A stretch of DNA of 64,000 bases from JARKQH01 sp964631605 (GCA_964631605.1 CAZVYG010000014.1:19223-83222); one strand, 5' to 3'. Counted from the stretch's first letter, positions 44,805 through 55,638 are shown. The notes: generated by a model from the letters alone, not told the origin. A program made the numbers and translations.

Positions 44805-46142
44805 ATGCAGTCAACAAACCTGTCTGGCAGGCGCCTGAACTCGACGCTGGGTTTAAGGACAGGCGCCATCATGTTGCTGTGCTTGACGTTCGTGGCGACG
44901 GTCAGGGGCGACCCGGTGGAGTGGGCCAGCCACGCTCGGCAAATCAAGGAACAACTGATTCGGCAAATCATGCCCTACTGGCATGACCGGGGCGTGGACC
45001 GGCAGCGGGGCGGCTATGTTTTGGCCGACAATGGCTCCGCGGTTCCGGCCGCCGCCTCCGAGAAACAGTTGGTGACCCAGGCGCGGATGATCTGGGGGTT
45101 CGCGCATGCCCATCGCAAAGGACTGGAAGACGGCAGCCGTGATTACCTTGGCGCAGCGCGGCAGGGACGGGAGTTTCTGCGGCGGCATTTTCACGACGCA
45201 GCCCACGGCGGCTATTACTGGACCACCGACCTCGAGGGCCGCGCGTTGAACCGAAACAAAATCGTTTATGGGCAGGCCTTCGTCATTTACGCGCTGGTGG
45301 AATATTACCGGGCGAGTGGCGAGGCGGCCGCCCTGGAGGAGGCGCTCGAGCTTTACCGGCAGTTGCAGCAAAAGGCGCACGATCGGAAGCACGGCGGCTG
45401 GATCGAACATTTTCAGGCGGATTGGACCCCGATCCTGGCCCCCTCGCCCGGGGCGGTTGTCGAGGTGGCCGGTTACAAGAGCGCCAACACCCACCTGCAC
45501 TTGATGGAGGCGCTGACGGAGTTGTATGAAGCAACGCGGGACACCGCGGTGCGCCGGTCGCTCGAGGAGGCGCTGCGGCTGAACCTGAAGTATTTCTATC
45601 CCCGCAAGCCGGGCCGGTCCTGTTTTCACCGCCGGCTGGACTGGGCGGAAGTCACGGACCCTGCCAGCGCGGGGCTTTCCTACGGGCACAACGTGGAATT
45701 TGCCTGGCTGATGGTCCGCGCCCAGGAAGTGCTGGGACGCAAACCGGCCTGGGCGCATTTCAAGGCGCACGTGGATCACGCACTTCAATACGGGTATGAC
45801 CATGCTCGGGGCGGGCTTTACAACCGCGGCTTTGATGACCAGCCCGCCACCCAGCGGGACAAAATCTGGTGGGTGCAGGCCGAGATGTTGGCGGCGCTGA
45901 CCGACGCCCTGAAACACCGCCCCGAACCGGCCTACGAACGCGCCCTCGAGAGCCTGCTGAATTTCATCCGCGACCACCAGGCCGATCCCCGGGATGGCGT
46001 CTGGTTCGATACCCTCGCGCCGGACGGTTCCCCCAGGCATCCCGCCAAAGCTCACAATTGGAAAGCGAACTACCACGACGTGCGCGGCCTGGTGAAATTC
46101 GTGGAAGCGTTCAGCGACGCGGGTTGGGCTGCCCCGCGTTAG
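44805..46142 (+). CDS. Exported N-acylglucosamine 2-epimerase (AGE)-family protein
   Basis: The 445-aa protein opens with a basic n-region and hydrophobic stretch (MLLCLTFVATVRG, ATG 44871 being an alternative start), then an (alpha/alpha)6 barrel of the AGE/cellobiose 2-epimerase family. Motifs include QARMIWGFAHAH, HGGYYWTTD, KIVYGQAFVIYALVEYY, SANTHLHLMEALTELYE, SYGHNVEFAWLMVRA and AHNWKANYHDVR; the His residues in the latter motifs are those of the epimerase active site. A signal peptide is unusual for intracellular epimerases and suggests periplasmic action on an oligosaccharide such as cellobiose or mannobiose. It overlaps the opposing kinase gene by 4 bp. Confidence 0.85.
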   Translation: MQSTNLSGRRLNSTLGLRTGAIMLLCLTFVATVRGDPVEWASHARQIKEQLIRQIMPYWHDRGVDRQRGGYVLADNGSAVPAAASEKQLVTQARMIWGFAHAHRKGLEDGSRDYLGAARQGREFLRRHFHDAAHGGYYWTTDLEGRALNRNKIVYGQAFVIYALVEYYRASGEAAALEEALELYRQLQQKAHDRKHGGWIEHFQADWTPILAPSPGAVVEVAGYKSANTHLHLMEALTELYEATRDTAVRRSLEEALRLNLKYFYPRKPGRSCFHRRLDWAEVTDPASAGLSYGHNVEFAWLMVRAQEVLGRKPAWAHFKAHVDHALQYGYDHARGGLYNRGFDDQPATQRDKIWWVQAEMLAALTDALKHRPEPAYERALESLLNFIRDHQADPRDGVWFDTLAPDGSPRHPAKAHNWKANYHDVRGLVKFVEAFSDAGWAAPR

Positions 46143-47227
46143 GCGAGTTCGGCGTTAGCTTGGGGAAGCAGGGGAAGCAGAATGGTGAACGTCGAGCCTT
46201 GTTGCGGCTCGCTGTGGGCGTTAATAGTGCCACGGTGCTGCTCGATGATCCGCCGCGTGATGGCCAGTCCCAGCCCGGTGCCCCCCGGCTTGGTCGTGAA
46301 GAACGGCTCGAAGAGCCGGTTCACCTGGTCGGGGGGAATGCCCACTCCCGTGTCTTGAACGGTCACCCGGATGCTCGACGCGGGCCCGGGGCCGGGGTGC
46401 AGCTCGGTGGCCACAACCAGGGTGCCGCCGGATTCCATGGCGTCGAGGGCATTGAGCAGCAGATTCAGAAACGCCTGTTGCAGTTCATACTCTCCCCCCA
46501 ACACCCGGTCCTGCGCGGCGTGGAACTCACGCTGAATGCTGACCGTTCCCCCTTTGATCCGGGTACGGACCAGATGGAGGGAGTGGTCCAGCACCTCGTG
46601 AAGGCTCAGCGGCGCGAAGGTTGCTTCGGCCGGGGCGGAAAAGCGCAGCATGCGATTGACCATGGTGTCAATGCGAGCCATCTCCCGTCGTGCCACCTCC
46701 GCCAGCTCCAATCCCGGGTGTTGCTCGATGAGGAGCTCAATCAGCGCCTTGCCCGCCACCAGCGCATTCCGGATTTCGTGGCTCATCCCGGCGGCAAGCA
46801 TTCCCATGGCCGCCAGCCGGTCCAGCCGCCAGAGGCTTTGCTCCAGCCGCCGCACACTGGTGAGGTCGTTCAACACCAGCACCAGCGAGGCTCCGTCCCG
46901 CGGGTCCCGCAGCGGGACGGCCGTCACACTTAAGATCATCTCATCCGAGCCGTTTGGTAAACTGATCTGTCGGGCCACCACCGGAGTGCCGCCAGCCACC
47001 GCTTCCCGCGCCAGGCCCCGGACCGCCTCGGGCAGGGCGCCGGCGGCGGATGCCCCCTCGGTTGGGGAAGCGAGGCGAAGGATTCGGGCCGCCTCCGGAG
47101 TCAGCTTCAATACCTTCCCATCACCATCGAACAAGACGAGCCCGCAAGCCAGGCACTCACCCAGCGCGGCAGCCAGCCCCAGCCCCGCCTCCCCGGGCGC
47201 GACGTTGTTAAAGAGCTCAACGGGCAT
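46139..47227 (-). CDS. Soluble PAS-type sensor histidine kinase
   Basis: The 362-aa protein has a PAS-like N-terminus (ECLACGLVLFDGDGKVLKLT; MILSVTAVPLRDPRDGASLV), HisKA (AAGMSHEIRNALVAGKALIE, His near 150) and HATPase_c (LLNALDAMESGGT, VQDTGVGIPPDQ, FTTKPGGTGLGLAITRRIIE). There are no membrane segments. It is divergent from the sugar ABC transporter across 241 bp and convergent with the epimerase gene (4-bp overlap). No regulator is adjacent. Confidence 0.9.
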   Translation of the reverse strand: MPVELFNNVAPGEAGLGLAAALGECLACGLVLFDGDGKVLKLTPEAARILRLASPTEGASAAGALPEAVRGLAREAVAGGTPVVARQISLPNGSDEMILSVTAVPLRDPRDGASLVLVLNDLTSVRRLEQSLWRLDRLAAMGMLAAGMSHEIRNALVAGKALIELLIEQHPGLELAEVARREMARIDTMVNRMLRFSAPAEATFAPLSLHEVLDHSLHLVRTRIKGGTVSIQREFHAAQDRVLGGEYELQQAFLNLLLNALDAMESGGTLVVATELHPGPGPASSIRVTVQDTGVGIPPDQVNRLFEPFFTTKPGGTGLGLAITRRIIEQHRGTINAHSEPQQGSTFTILLPLLPQANAELA

Positions 47228-47468
47228 GGGGAAAGGCTCCGGTTCCGGAAGAGGATCCCCGGAGGGCAGGTTTTTGTTTGTGCGCCAATTCAGGCGGGGT
47301 TCGCTGTCTGGTCAGCGTCATGGGACAAACGACTCTAATGCCGGGAGGCTGCTTCCGCAAGCCGGTTGGGCGATTATTTTTGCGCCCAAGCCGGGCTCCG
47401 TAATTGAATTGACGCTGTCGGCGGTTTGAGGAATGGTGTCCGCTGATGGCCCTGAACGACCATTGGTT

Positions 47469-48434
47469 ATGAACTGTGTCCGAATGCCGCCCCTGCGTTC
47501 TATTTCTCTGCCGCTGCTCGCCGGCCTCCTCCTTGCGCTGCTGGCTGTCACCGGGTGCAAGCCTGGCTCCCCTTCCGCTGCCGAGCACAGGCCCCGGATT
47601 GCCCTGGTGATGAAATCGCTGGCCAACGAGTTTTTCAGCACGATGGCCGAAGGCGCGCGGAAGCATCAGGCGGCCCATGCCACGGATTACGAGCTGGTGG
47701 TGAATGGCATCAAGAACGAGACCGACCTGGCCGAGCAGGTCGGCCTGGTCGAGCAGATGATCGCGCGGCAGGTGGACGCGATTGTGATCGCCCCGGCCGA
47801 TTCGAAGGCATTGGTGCCCGTGCTCAAACGCGCCAAGGCCGCCGGCATACTCGTCGTCAATATTGACAACAAACTGGATGCCGAGGTGCTGCGGCAGGAG
47901 GCTCTGACCGTCCCGTTTGTGGGGCCGGACAATCGGGCGGGTGCGCGGATGGTGGGGGAAGCGGTGGCCCGGCGGCTCCACCCCGGCGACAAGGTAGCCA
48001 TTATTGAAGGCATCCCCACCGCGTTCAATGGCCAGCAGCGGCGGCTGGGCTTCGAAGACGCGATGAAAGCAGCGGGGATGACGATCATTTCGATTCAAAG
48101 CGGCAACTGGGAGATGGAACGAGCCAACACGGTGGCGGCCGCCATGCTCGCCGAACACGCCGATCTGCGCGCCCTCCTCTGCGCCAATGACAGCATGGCG
48201 CTGGGGGCCGTTGCCGCCGTTCAAGCCGCCGGCAAGGCGGGCAAAGTGCTGGTGGCGGGTTTTGACAATATCAGCGCCATCCGGCCGATGCTGGCCGACG
48301 GCCGGGTGGTCGCGACCGCCAATCAGCATGCCGACCAACTGGCGGTGTTCGGCATCGAGGCCGCGCTCAAGATGCTCAAAGGCGAGGCGCCGGCCGCCGA
48401 CCAAACCACGGCGGTGGACCTCATCACCCGCTAG
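47469..48434 (+). CDS. Sugar ABC transporter substrate-binding lipoprotein (ribose/galactofuranose type)
   Basis: From ATG 47469 the protein begins with a lipoprotein signal ending LLALLAVTGC (lipobox VTGC). ATG 47433 and 47484 are other possible starts and none has a clear ribosome site. The mature part has the periplasmic-binding fold of the CUT2 family: RIALVMKSLANEFFSTMAEG, VDAIVIAPADSKALVPVLKR, ILVVNIDNKLDAE, GWD-like AIIEGIPTAFNGQQRRLGF, LLCANDSMALGAVAAVQAAG and VLVAGFDNISAIRPMLADG. It delivers a pentose or hexose to the following ATPase and permease. Confidence 0.9.
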   Translation: MNCVRMPPLRSISLPLLAGLLLALLAVTGCKPGSPSAAEHRPRIALVMKSLANEFFSTMAEGARKHQAAHATDYELVVNGIKNETDLAEQVGLVEQMIARQVDAIVIAPADSKALVPVLKRAKAAGILVVNIDNKLDAEVLRQEALTVPFVGPDNRAGARMVGEAVARRLHPGDKVAIIEGIPTAFNGQQRRLGFEDAMKAAGMTIISIQSGNWEMERANTVAAAMLAEHADLRALLCANDSMALGAVAAVQAAGKAGKVLVAGFDNISAIRPMLADGRVVATANQHADQLAVFGIEAALKMLKGEAPAADQTTAVDLITR

Positions 48435-48446
48435 ACCAGGGCCTTC

Positions 48447-49990
48447 ATGGTCATGAGCGACTCGGCTCCCTTGCTCCACGTCACCGGCCTCTGCAAGACT
48501 TACAGTGTGCCGGTGCTCTCGCAGTTCTCCTTCGAGCTGGCGGCGGGCGAGGTGCATGCGCTGGTCGGCAGCAACGGCGCCGGCAAATCCACCTTCGCCC
48601 GCATTCTCTCGGGCCTGACACCGCCCGATGCCGGTGAAATGCGGCTGGCGGGCCGGCTCCATACGCCGCGGACCAAACGGGAAGCGGAGCATGCCGGCGT
48701 GGTGATGGTCATGCAGGAGCTGAACGTCATCGGCACCCTGACCGTCGCCGAGAACATCTTTTTGAACCGCCTGCCGCGCCGGGCGGGGTTTGTGTCCTAT
48801 CGCCGGCTGCACGACATGGCGCGGGAGGCGTTGAAGCGAGTCGGCTTGCAGCACGTGGACCCCGCCACCCCGGCCGACCGGCTGGGCATCGGCACGCAGC
48901 AACTGGTCGAAATCGCCGGCGCGCTGGCCCAAAACTGCCGGCTGCTCATCCTCGACGAGCCCACCGCCGCGCTGACCGACCCGGAAATCGAGCTGCTCTT
49001 CAACAATATCCGCCGCCTCAAAGCCGCCGGCGTCGGGATCATTTACATCAGTCATCGCATGGATGAAATCCGGCGCATCGCCGACCGGGTGACCGTGCTG
49101 CGCGACGGCCGCCGGATTGCCACGCATCCGGCGGCCACCGCCTCGACTGAGGAGCTCGTCCGCGAAATGGTCGGACATGATCTCCCCGAGCGAAAAAGCG
49201 CGGGTGACCGCCGGCTTGGCGAACCCGGCTTGCGCGTCCGCGGCCTGTGCGCGGGCGACCGGGTCAAGGACGTCAGCTTCGAAGCCCGTCGGGGCGAGAT
49301 TCTCGGCCTGGCGGGGTTGATTGGGTCCGGCCGCACCGAAACCCTCCGGGCCATTTTCGGCGCGGACCCCAGGCAGCGGGGTGAGATTTACGTGGGCGGC
49401 GATCCGCACCCTGTCACGATTCGAGAGCCGGCGGACGCCGTTCGCGCCGGCATCGGCATGGTGCCGGAAGACCGCAAGCAGGACGGCTTGCTGCTGCAGC
49501 AGGCCATTCGTGTGAACACCACGCTCGCAACGCTGGCGCGGCACACGCGGTGGGGCTGGATCAGCACCCGCTCCGAAACGCGCACGACCGAGGCGATGCG
49601 CCAACGGCTGGATGTGCGGTGCGCCTCCCTCGAGCAGGCGGTGGCGGAATTGAGCGGTGGAACTCAACAGAAGGTGGTGGTCGGGCGCTGGCTGGCCCGC
49701 GACTGCCAGGTGCTGCTGTTTGACGAACCCACCCGCGGGATTGATGTCGCGGCCAAAGACACCCTCTACCAGGTTTTGCGCGACCTCGCCGCCGAGGGCA
49801 AAACGGTCGTGGTCGTCTCGAGCGAACTGACCGAACTCATGGCCTTGTGCGACCGCATTCTCGTCCTCTCCGCCGGCCGCATCGCCGGTGAGTTCCTCCC
49901 GGGGCAGTGGAGCCAGGAGAAAATCACCCAGGCCGCCTTCAGCGGCTACCTGGACCGCACCGCGGCTGCGCCGGCCGGGGGCCGGTCCGC

Positions 49991-49994
<4 letters not shown>
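48447..49994 (+). CDS. Sugar ABC transporter ATP-binding protein (two ABC domains, RbsA/MglA type)
   Basis: The 515-aa protein has two ABC domains. The first shows Walker A GSNGAGKST, signature LGIGTQQLVEIA in place of the usual LSGGQ (as in RbsA), and Walker B LLILDEPTAAL. The second has GLIGSGRTETLR, ELSGGTQQKVVVGRWL and VLLFDEPTRGIDVAAK. This is the fused form of the CUT2 family. It starts 12 bp after the binding-protein stop and overlaps the permease by 4 bp (ATGA). Confidence 0.95.
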
Positions 49995-51016
<1,022 letters not shown>

Positions 51017-51100
51017 TGCGGCGTGTGAAAAAGGGTCCTGGTGGCCGGCCGGCCGCACTGTGGCCTGGGCAAATAGTCTCCAAGTTCCCGCTGCCCAACC

Positions 51101-51520
51101 TTAGCGCCCTCCCGATCCCTTCTTCGGCCGAACCGGGGCGGGCACCGCCACAACGTGCCCCGTGACAACGACCGTGGCCCCGCCGCCGCCGCTGAAAGTC
51201 AGTAACTGGCTGTCGCTGCCGCCGCCGCTGGGCTGGTAGATGAGGGTCATCACCTGCGCCTGGTTTCGGGTGAGATTGTAAGTCTCCCCCGAGATGATCT
51301 TGAAGGGCGCGGCCACCTTGGCAACACCGATAAGCCGCCCGCCGCCCGCATTTTCCACCAGGACTGTATTGGTGGCCGCGGCGCCGGGCGCGACGGCCCC
51401 GAAATCGAGCACGCGGGGGGAAACGAACACGATCGGGTTGGTCAGAAGCGAACCCGCCAGCGCCGCCCACTGCGGGCCGCACATGAATGCCACCGTGAAA
51501 AACAATGCGAAGCGTTTCAT
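51101..51520 (-). CDS. Secreted protein with a HYDIN/DUF1573-like immunoglobulin domain
   Basis: The 139-aa protein has a signal peptide (MKRFALFFTVAFMCGPQWAA) and one beta-sandwich of the ASH/HYDIN type: VSPRVLDFGAVAPGAAATNT, VLVENAGGG, then IISGETYNLTRNQAQVMTLIY and LTFSGGGGATVVVTGHVV. Such domains are repeated in larger surface proteins; here there is only one. It might be a stand-alone small protein or a remnant. Function is unknown. Confidence 0.7.
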   Translation of the reverse strand: MKRFALFFTVAFMCGPQWAALAGSLLTNPIVFVSPRVLDFGAVAPGAAATNTVLVENAGGGRLIGVAKVAAPFKIISGETYNLTRNQAQVMTLIYQPSGGGSDSQLLTFSGGGGATVVVTGHVVAVPAPVRPKKGSGGR

Positions 51521-51897
51521 GGTCGTTGTTTCCTATCGGCCATCCTCGGACCCGCCGCCAACAATGTCAAGGCGCGTCTGCATTGGCCAGCCGCGTCGTG
51601 GGGCGGAGCTCCGCTCTGCCGGTAACCGGAAACTCCGTTTCCGGGTTTGTACGGGGCGCGGCGGAACCGCAGACTGCCTTGCAGAGCAAGCCGCAACCGG
51701 AAGGTCGGAGACTTGCTCCACCCGGGCCACGAGAAACGGCTCAATCCTTGCGGACCCGGCGTTTCAAAGCGTGACGGAAGGCGCGTTGCTCCAGCGCGGT
51801 TCCGAGCGGACGACAACGGTAAAGTCGGCCGCCGCCCGTCGCGCTGCGGGTGAACACGGAGTTGACGCTCGGCGTCCTTCGCGACACACTGCCGACG
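51521..51897. other. Non-coding leader region in front of the Dnd island
   Basis: No gene is seen in these 377 bp. The + strand frame from GTG 51850 continues into dndC and might include 16 more residues. The first half is packed with short palindromes, described separately. No convincing promoter hexamers for dndC were found. Confidence 0.45.
51603..51670. repeat. Cluster of short palindromes (REP-like)
   Basis: Within about 70 bp are a perfect 12-bp palindrome GCGGAGCTCCGC (51603-51614), a hairpin CCGGAAAC-TCC-GTTTCCGG (51626-51644), and a GCGG-AA-CCGC stem just after. Tandem palindromes of this kind in an intergenic region are typical of REP/MITE-like elements. Whether it recurs elsewhere in the genome cannot be seen from the window. 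Confidence 0.45.
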
Positions 51898-53205
51898 ATG
51901 GCAGCAGCGACGTACCAGGAAATCCAAGATTCACTCCGGCAGCTCTATCTTGAGGACGCCCGTCCCTGGCTTGTCGGCTTCAGCGGGGGCAAGGATTCCA
52001 CCTTGGTAGCTGCGCTGGTGTTCGACGCCATCCTGTCCCTTCCGCCGGGGCAACGCACCAAGCCCGTTACTGTTCTTTGCACCGATACGCGGGTGGAAAT
52101 CCCGGCCATTGCCGAGGGCGTTGAGAGCACGCTGGAGCGGATGCGCCGGTGCTCTGAACGCGAGGGACTCAACATCGAAGCCCACTTGCTCAAACCCCCG
52201 CCCGAACAATCCTTCTGGGTCAACATTATCGGGCGCGGCTACCCGCCGCCCAACCGCAGCTTTCGCTGGTGCACCCAGCGCCTGAAGATTGACCCGGTCA
52301 CAAGCTTTGTGCAGAAACGCCTGGGCGGCGGCCACTGGAGCGAAGCCATCCTGCACCTCGGTGCGCGCCGCGCCGAAAGCTCAACCCGCGCGCAGACCAT
52401 GGCCGGTCGCGAGAAACGCAACGGCCTCAACCGGCATCCCGATCTCCCACGTGTCTGGGTTTCTAACCCCATCGAATTCCTCACCACGGAACAAGTCTGG
52501 GCCTATCTGCTCCAGAAACCGAATCCCTGGGGCGGCGACAACCGCCCGCTATACAAACTCTACGCCAGTGCCGCCAACGGCGAATGTCCCATCCAGATTG
52601 ATACCAGCACGCCCAGTTGCGGCCACTCCCGCTTCGGCTGCTGGACCTGTACGGTTGTTGACCGCGACAAAGCCAGCGAGGGTCTCCTCGCCGCGGGCGA
52701 TGAACGCATGGAACATCTCATCGAGTTCCGCGAAACCCTTCGGCTCTACCAAGACCCCGCCAACGGCAAACGTGACCCCAAGCGCAAGAACGGCACCGAC
52801 GGCCCGGGTCCCCTCACCATCGAGGCCCGCCGCGAACTGCTCGCCATACTGCTCAGGCTTCAGGAGCAGGTGGGCTTTCCCCTCATCAGCGACGACGAAC
52901 TCTTTCTCATCCAACAATTCTGGAGAAGCGCGCGGCGACCGGACGATGGCGGCGGCGTCGCGCGCATCGTCACCCGCCAGAAAGGCATCCTTATGAGCGA
53001 CTGGAAAGAGACCAACCGGCTACGCGAACTTCAGGAGGAAGTCGCCGCAGAAAAAGGCATCCGTGCCGACACCTTGCGTCGGCTGCTGGCCAAAGTGGAT
53101 GAATACAGCGAAAGCCACCGCGCCTTCGGCCTGCCGGATGACCTACTCAACATCCTCAAGGACGATTTGGAACACGAGCAGGAGGAGGGAAAGAAGAATG
53201 CCTGA
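51898..53205 (+). CDS. dndC: DndC, PAPS reductase-like sulfurtransferase of DNA phosphorothioation
   Basis: From ATG 51898 the protein is 435 aa (a GTG at 51850 would add 16). The PP-loop VGFSGGKDST (about 28-35) belongs to the PAPS reductase/ATP pyrophosphatase fold. Four cysteines, one in SFRWCTQRLK (Cys125) and three in CGHSRFGCWTC (Cys241, 248, 251), correspond to the Fe-S cluster ligands known from DndC. DndC hydrolyses ATP and, with sulfur from DndA, takes part in replacing a non-bridging phosphate oxygen of DNA by sulfur. Its stop overlaps the dndD start by 8 bp. Confidence 0.93.
   Translation: MAAATYQEIQDSLRQLYLEDARPWLVGFSGGKDSTLVAALVFDAILSLPPGQRTKPVTVLCTDTRVEIPAIAEGVESTLERMRRCSEREGLNIEAHLLKPPPEQSFWVNIIGRGYPPPNRSFRWCTQRLKIDPVTSFVQKRLGGGHWSEAILHLGARRAESSTRAQTMAGREKRNGLNRHPDLPRVWVSNPIEFLTTEQVWAYLLQKPNPWGGDNRPLYKLYASAANGECPIQIDTSTPSCGHSRFGCWTCTVVDRDKASEGLLAAGDERMEHLIEFRETLRLYQDPANGKRDPKRKNGTDGPGPLTIEARRELLAILLRLQEQVGFPLISDDELFLIQQFWRSARRPDDGGGVARIVTRQKGILMSDWKETNRLRELQEEVAAEKGIRADTLRRLLAKVDEYSESHRAFGLPDDLLNILKDDLEHEQEEGKKNA
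53181..53190 (+). promoter_or_regulatory. Strong ribosome binding site for dndD
   Basis: GGAGGAGGGA lies inside the end of dndC, 7 nt before ATG 53198. It fixes the dndD start and shows that dndD is translated from its own site on the polycistronic message. Confidence 0.7.
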
Positions 53206-55258
53206 AGTTTACATTGATTCGCTGACGGTGCGCAACTTTGGCCCTTATTACGGCGAGCACACATTTAACTTCGCAACCCACGATGACCGCTGCGGCATTC
53301 TTATAGGTGGGAAGAACGGAGCCGGCAAGACGCATCTTCTTCGTGCGTTGTATTTGGCGGTCGTCGGTGAAACCGGTGTCCACGACTTGAAGAAAGTTGA
53401 ACCGTCTTCGGAAGCGACACGCTTTGCCTTCGACAAATCATTGAACCGGCGCGCGGAGGCAGAGGGTGATTTTAATACACTGCTTCAGGTTACGATTTCA
53501 CAGCGTGACGACAAGGGCACAAGAAAGGCGATGTTGGTGCGCGAAATTCGCCACAGGCCAAACTCCGCACCGGTTTGGCGCTCATACGCTGAGCGCTTTG
53601 ATGGTTCAGGGCGCATCGAGGACGAAAAACATCTCGAAGCCCTTCGAGATGCGTTCCTACCCCGTCACTTGGCGCGGTTCTTCTTCTTTGATGCTGAGCG
53701 CGGACAGAATTTCAATCTCGGCCAACAAGAGATTGTCGAGGGCATCAGCCGCATTCTGGGTCTGTGGTCTTACGGCGAACTGGAAACCGACTTGAGGCAA
53801 CTAATTCAATCGAAGATTCAGCGAACTTTCAACACCGCCGAAGGCCATGAGGCGGCCAAACGTCTGGCAGAAATCACCGGGCAGATTGTGACCGCCGAAA
53901 AGCAACTAATCAATCTTCGCGAGGAGTTAAGCAGCTTGGCCGTTGAATTGTGTGAAGCACAGAATGAGTTGGCAGAGGTTGAGGAGCGCCTTAAAAGCTT
54001 GGGTGCAGTTGACCCGACACAGTTGCAGCGGGCACAAGAGGAACGCGCGAAGCTAGCTGAGACAAAAGCCAGGCTCGAAGCTGAGTTAACGGCGGTCTGG
54101 GAAACGGCCATGCCGCTGGCCTTGCTTGGAAAGTATCGCAAAGAATTCCACGATTACCTCCTCCGCGAGGAGAAGCGCAGAGAGTGGGAAAATAGCAAAG
54201 CGACGGTCGAGCCAAAAATCCCGCAGGTGAAGTGTGACGTATTTGAAAATGCTCCATCAGAGTTTCGTCTCGCAGACGACGCTTTCGCTTTCTACACGGA
54301 TCGTCTCGAACGCGCCTTGCATCGCTTGTTCCATCCGCCGCCAGAAGGTATGGCAGACAGCGTTTACGCGACGGATAGAAACGACCGAAGCGCACAAATC
54401 CGGGCACAACTTTCTTCCGGCACAACTTCATTGCGTGCCATTGCGGAGTTATGTGCCCAGGTCGAGTCAGTAGATGCGAATCTCCGGAAGTTGGACACCC
54501 AACTAAAGCAGTTGAAGCAGGATGCCGCAGCGGTAGAGATCGGCCAGCAGTTGCACGCTGACCGGGGCCGGTTGACCGAACAATGCGCAAATCTGGAGCG
54601 CCGGAAATCGGAGCTCAAGTCACAAGTCGAGTCCCTCGAATCAAAACTGAAAGAACTCAAGCGGGAGGAATCCAATCTCACCACTGCCGCCTCTAAGGCC
54701 CGGCAGGGACAAACATTGATTTCTCTGGCGGCTCGATATCGCGAGGCCGCAACCGAGATACGCGCTCGCGCTGCCGACCAGTTGCGCCGTCAGATTGGCG
54801 AGCATGTGGGCGAGCTTTGGGTCGAAATTACCGAGCGCCGGCATGAGTTCCTAGGAATGGATTTCGACAAGAACTGGAATTGCTTCCTGCTTCGCAAGGA
54901 TGGAAAGAGGGATACATGGGAGAACACCAATACCTCTGCGGGACAGCGGCAGGTGCGAATGCTTGCGTTCTACGAGGCGTTGCGTCGTCTTGCAAAACTC
55001 GCGCCGCCCCTCGTCGTAGACACGCCGTTAGGTAGACTAGACAACGAAGTGAAGGATTCCGTCCTTCATCAGCTTTACTTGACCGGCCACCAAACAATCA
55101 TCCTGACGACGAACTCGGAGATCGATCCGGAAGGTCCACTGTTCGAGGAAGTCGCGGAGAGGCTTGCGCGAGTTTACACCTTGCATCCCCGCGGGAGGGA
55201 GGAAAGCATCAACTACGAAGTCGAAGTCACGAACGATTATTTCGGGAGAACAGTATGA
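53198..55258 (+). CDS. dndD: DndD, SMC-like ATPase of DNA phosphorothioation
   Basis: The 686-aa protein begins MPEVYIDSLTVRNFGPYYGE and has Walker A LIGGKNGAGKT (about 37-45). Two long coiled-coil arms follow (about 215-330 and 420-520; Glu/Lys/Arg/Leu-rich). The C-terminal half-site has the ABC signature TSAGQRQVRML (near 581) and Walker B/D-loop PPLVVDTPLGRLD (near 605). This is the ABC/SMC-Rad50 layout of DndD, an ATPase linked to DNA nicking during sulfur insertion. Base composition is clearly less GC-rich than the neighbouring chromosome. It overlaps the next gene by 4 bp (ATGA). Confidence 0.92.
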   Translation: MPEVYIDSLTVRNFGPYYGEHTFNFATHDDRCGILIGGKNGAGKTHLLRALYLAVVGETGVHDLKKVEPSSEATRFAFDKSLNRRAEAEGDFNTLLQVTISQRDDKGTRKAMLVREIRHRPNSAPVWRSYAERFDGSGRIEDEKHLEALRDAFLPRHLARFFFFDAERGQNFNLGQQEIVEGISRILGLWSYGELETDLRQLIQSKIQRTFNTAEGHEAAKRLAEITGQIVTAEKQLINLREELSSLAVELCEAQNELAEVEERLKSLGAVDPTQLQRAQEERAKLAETKARLEAELTAVWETAMPLALLGKYRKEFHDYLLREEKRREWENSKATVEPKIPQVKCDVFENAPSEFRLADDAFAFYTDRLERALHRLFHPPPEGMADSVYATDRNDRSAQIRAQLSSGTTSLRAIAELCAQVESVDANLRKLDTQLKQLKQDAAAVEIGQQLHADRGRLTEQCANLERRKSELKSQVESLESKLKELKREESNLTTAASKARQGQTLISLAARYREAATEIRARAADQLRRQIGEHVGELWVEITERRHEFLGMDFDKNWNCFLLRKDGKRDTWENTNTSAGQRQVRMLAFYEALRRLAKLAPPLVVDTPLGRLDNEVKDSVLHQLYLTGHQTIILTTNSEIDPEGPLFEEVAERLARVYTLHPRGREESINYEVEVTNDYFGRTV

Positions 55259-55638
55259 ACATCAAAAGCTGGTGGGATTACGCGGAGTATCATCATGAGA
55301 CCGGATTAGACCGGACTGACCGTGCGTCTGCTTGGGAAGAGCGGAGTTGTGTCGCCCGCGTCATGCGACTCGACCACAGTGGCGAGGACCGCTTTTATGT
55401 CGCTCCAGCAAACGACGGATCATGGCACGCGTGGGGTGATTGGCACGCGCGCGTTGATGGCCGGAACGACTCCAGAGCAACTGTGATATCTGGGGAGGCG
55501 GATGACGCGACCTACACTCTCGCTAACGGAGGCGCGCATTTCCCAAGTCGCGAGGTGGCGATGCTTGCCATCTACCGCTGGATTCACCGCGACTTTGAAT
55601 TGGACTTGCAGAACCCGAAAGCCAAGCTCGCCGTATGA
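55255..55638 (+). CDS. Unknown 127-aa protein embedded in the dnd operon
   Basis: The protein begins MNIKSWWDYAEYHHETGLDR and is rich in Asp, Arg, His and Trp (WHAWGDWHARVDG), with no signal peptide, membrane helix or known motif. Both its start and its stop overlap neighbours by 4 bp (ATGA), so it is translationally coupled to dndD and to the DndE fusion. It is not DndE, which I find at the N-terminus of the next gene. I do not recognise the family. Its position suggests an accessory role in the modification complex or its control. Confidence 0.75.
   Translation: MNIKSWWDYAEYHHETGLDRTDRASAWEERSCVARVMRLDHSGEDRFYVAPANDGSWHAWGDWHARVDGRNDSRATVISGEADDATYTLANGGAHFPSREVAMLAIYRWIHRDFELDLQNPKAKLAV

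Noticed and set aside
47217..49667. 816-residue minus-strand frame
   Set aside because: Antisense to the transporter genes, which carry unambiguous motifs.
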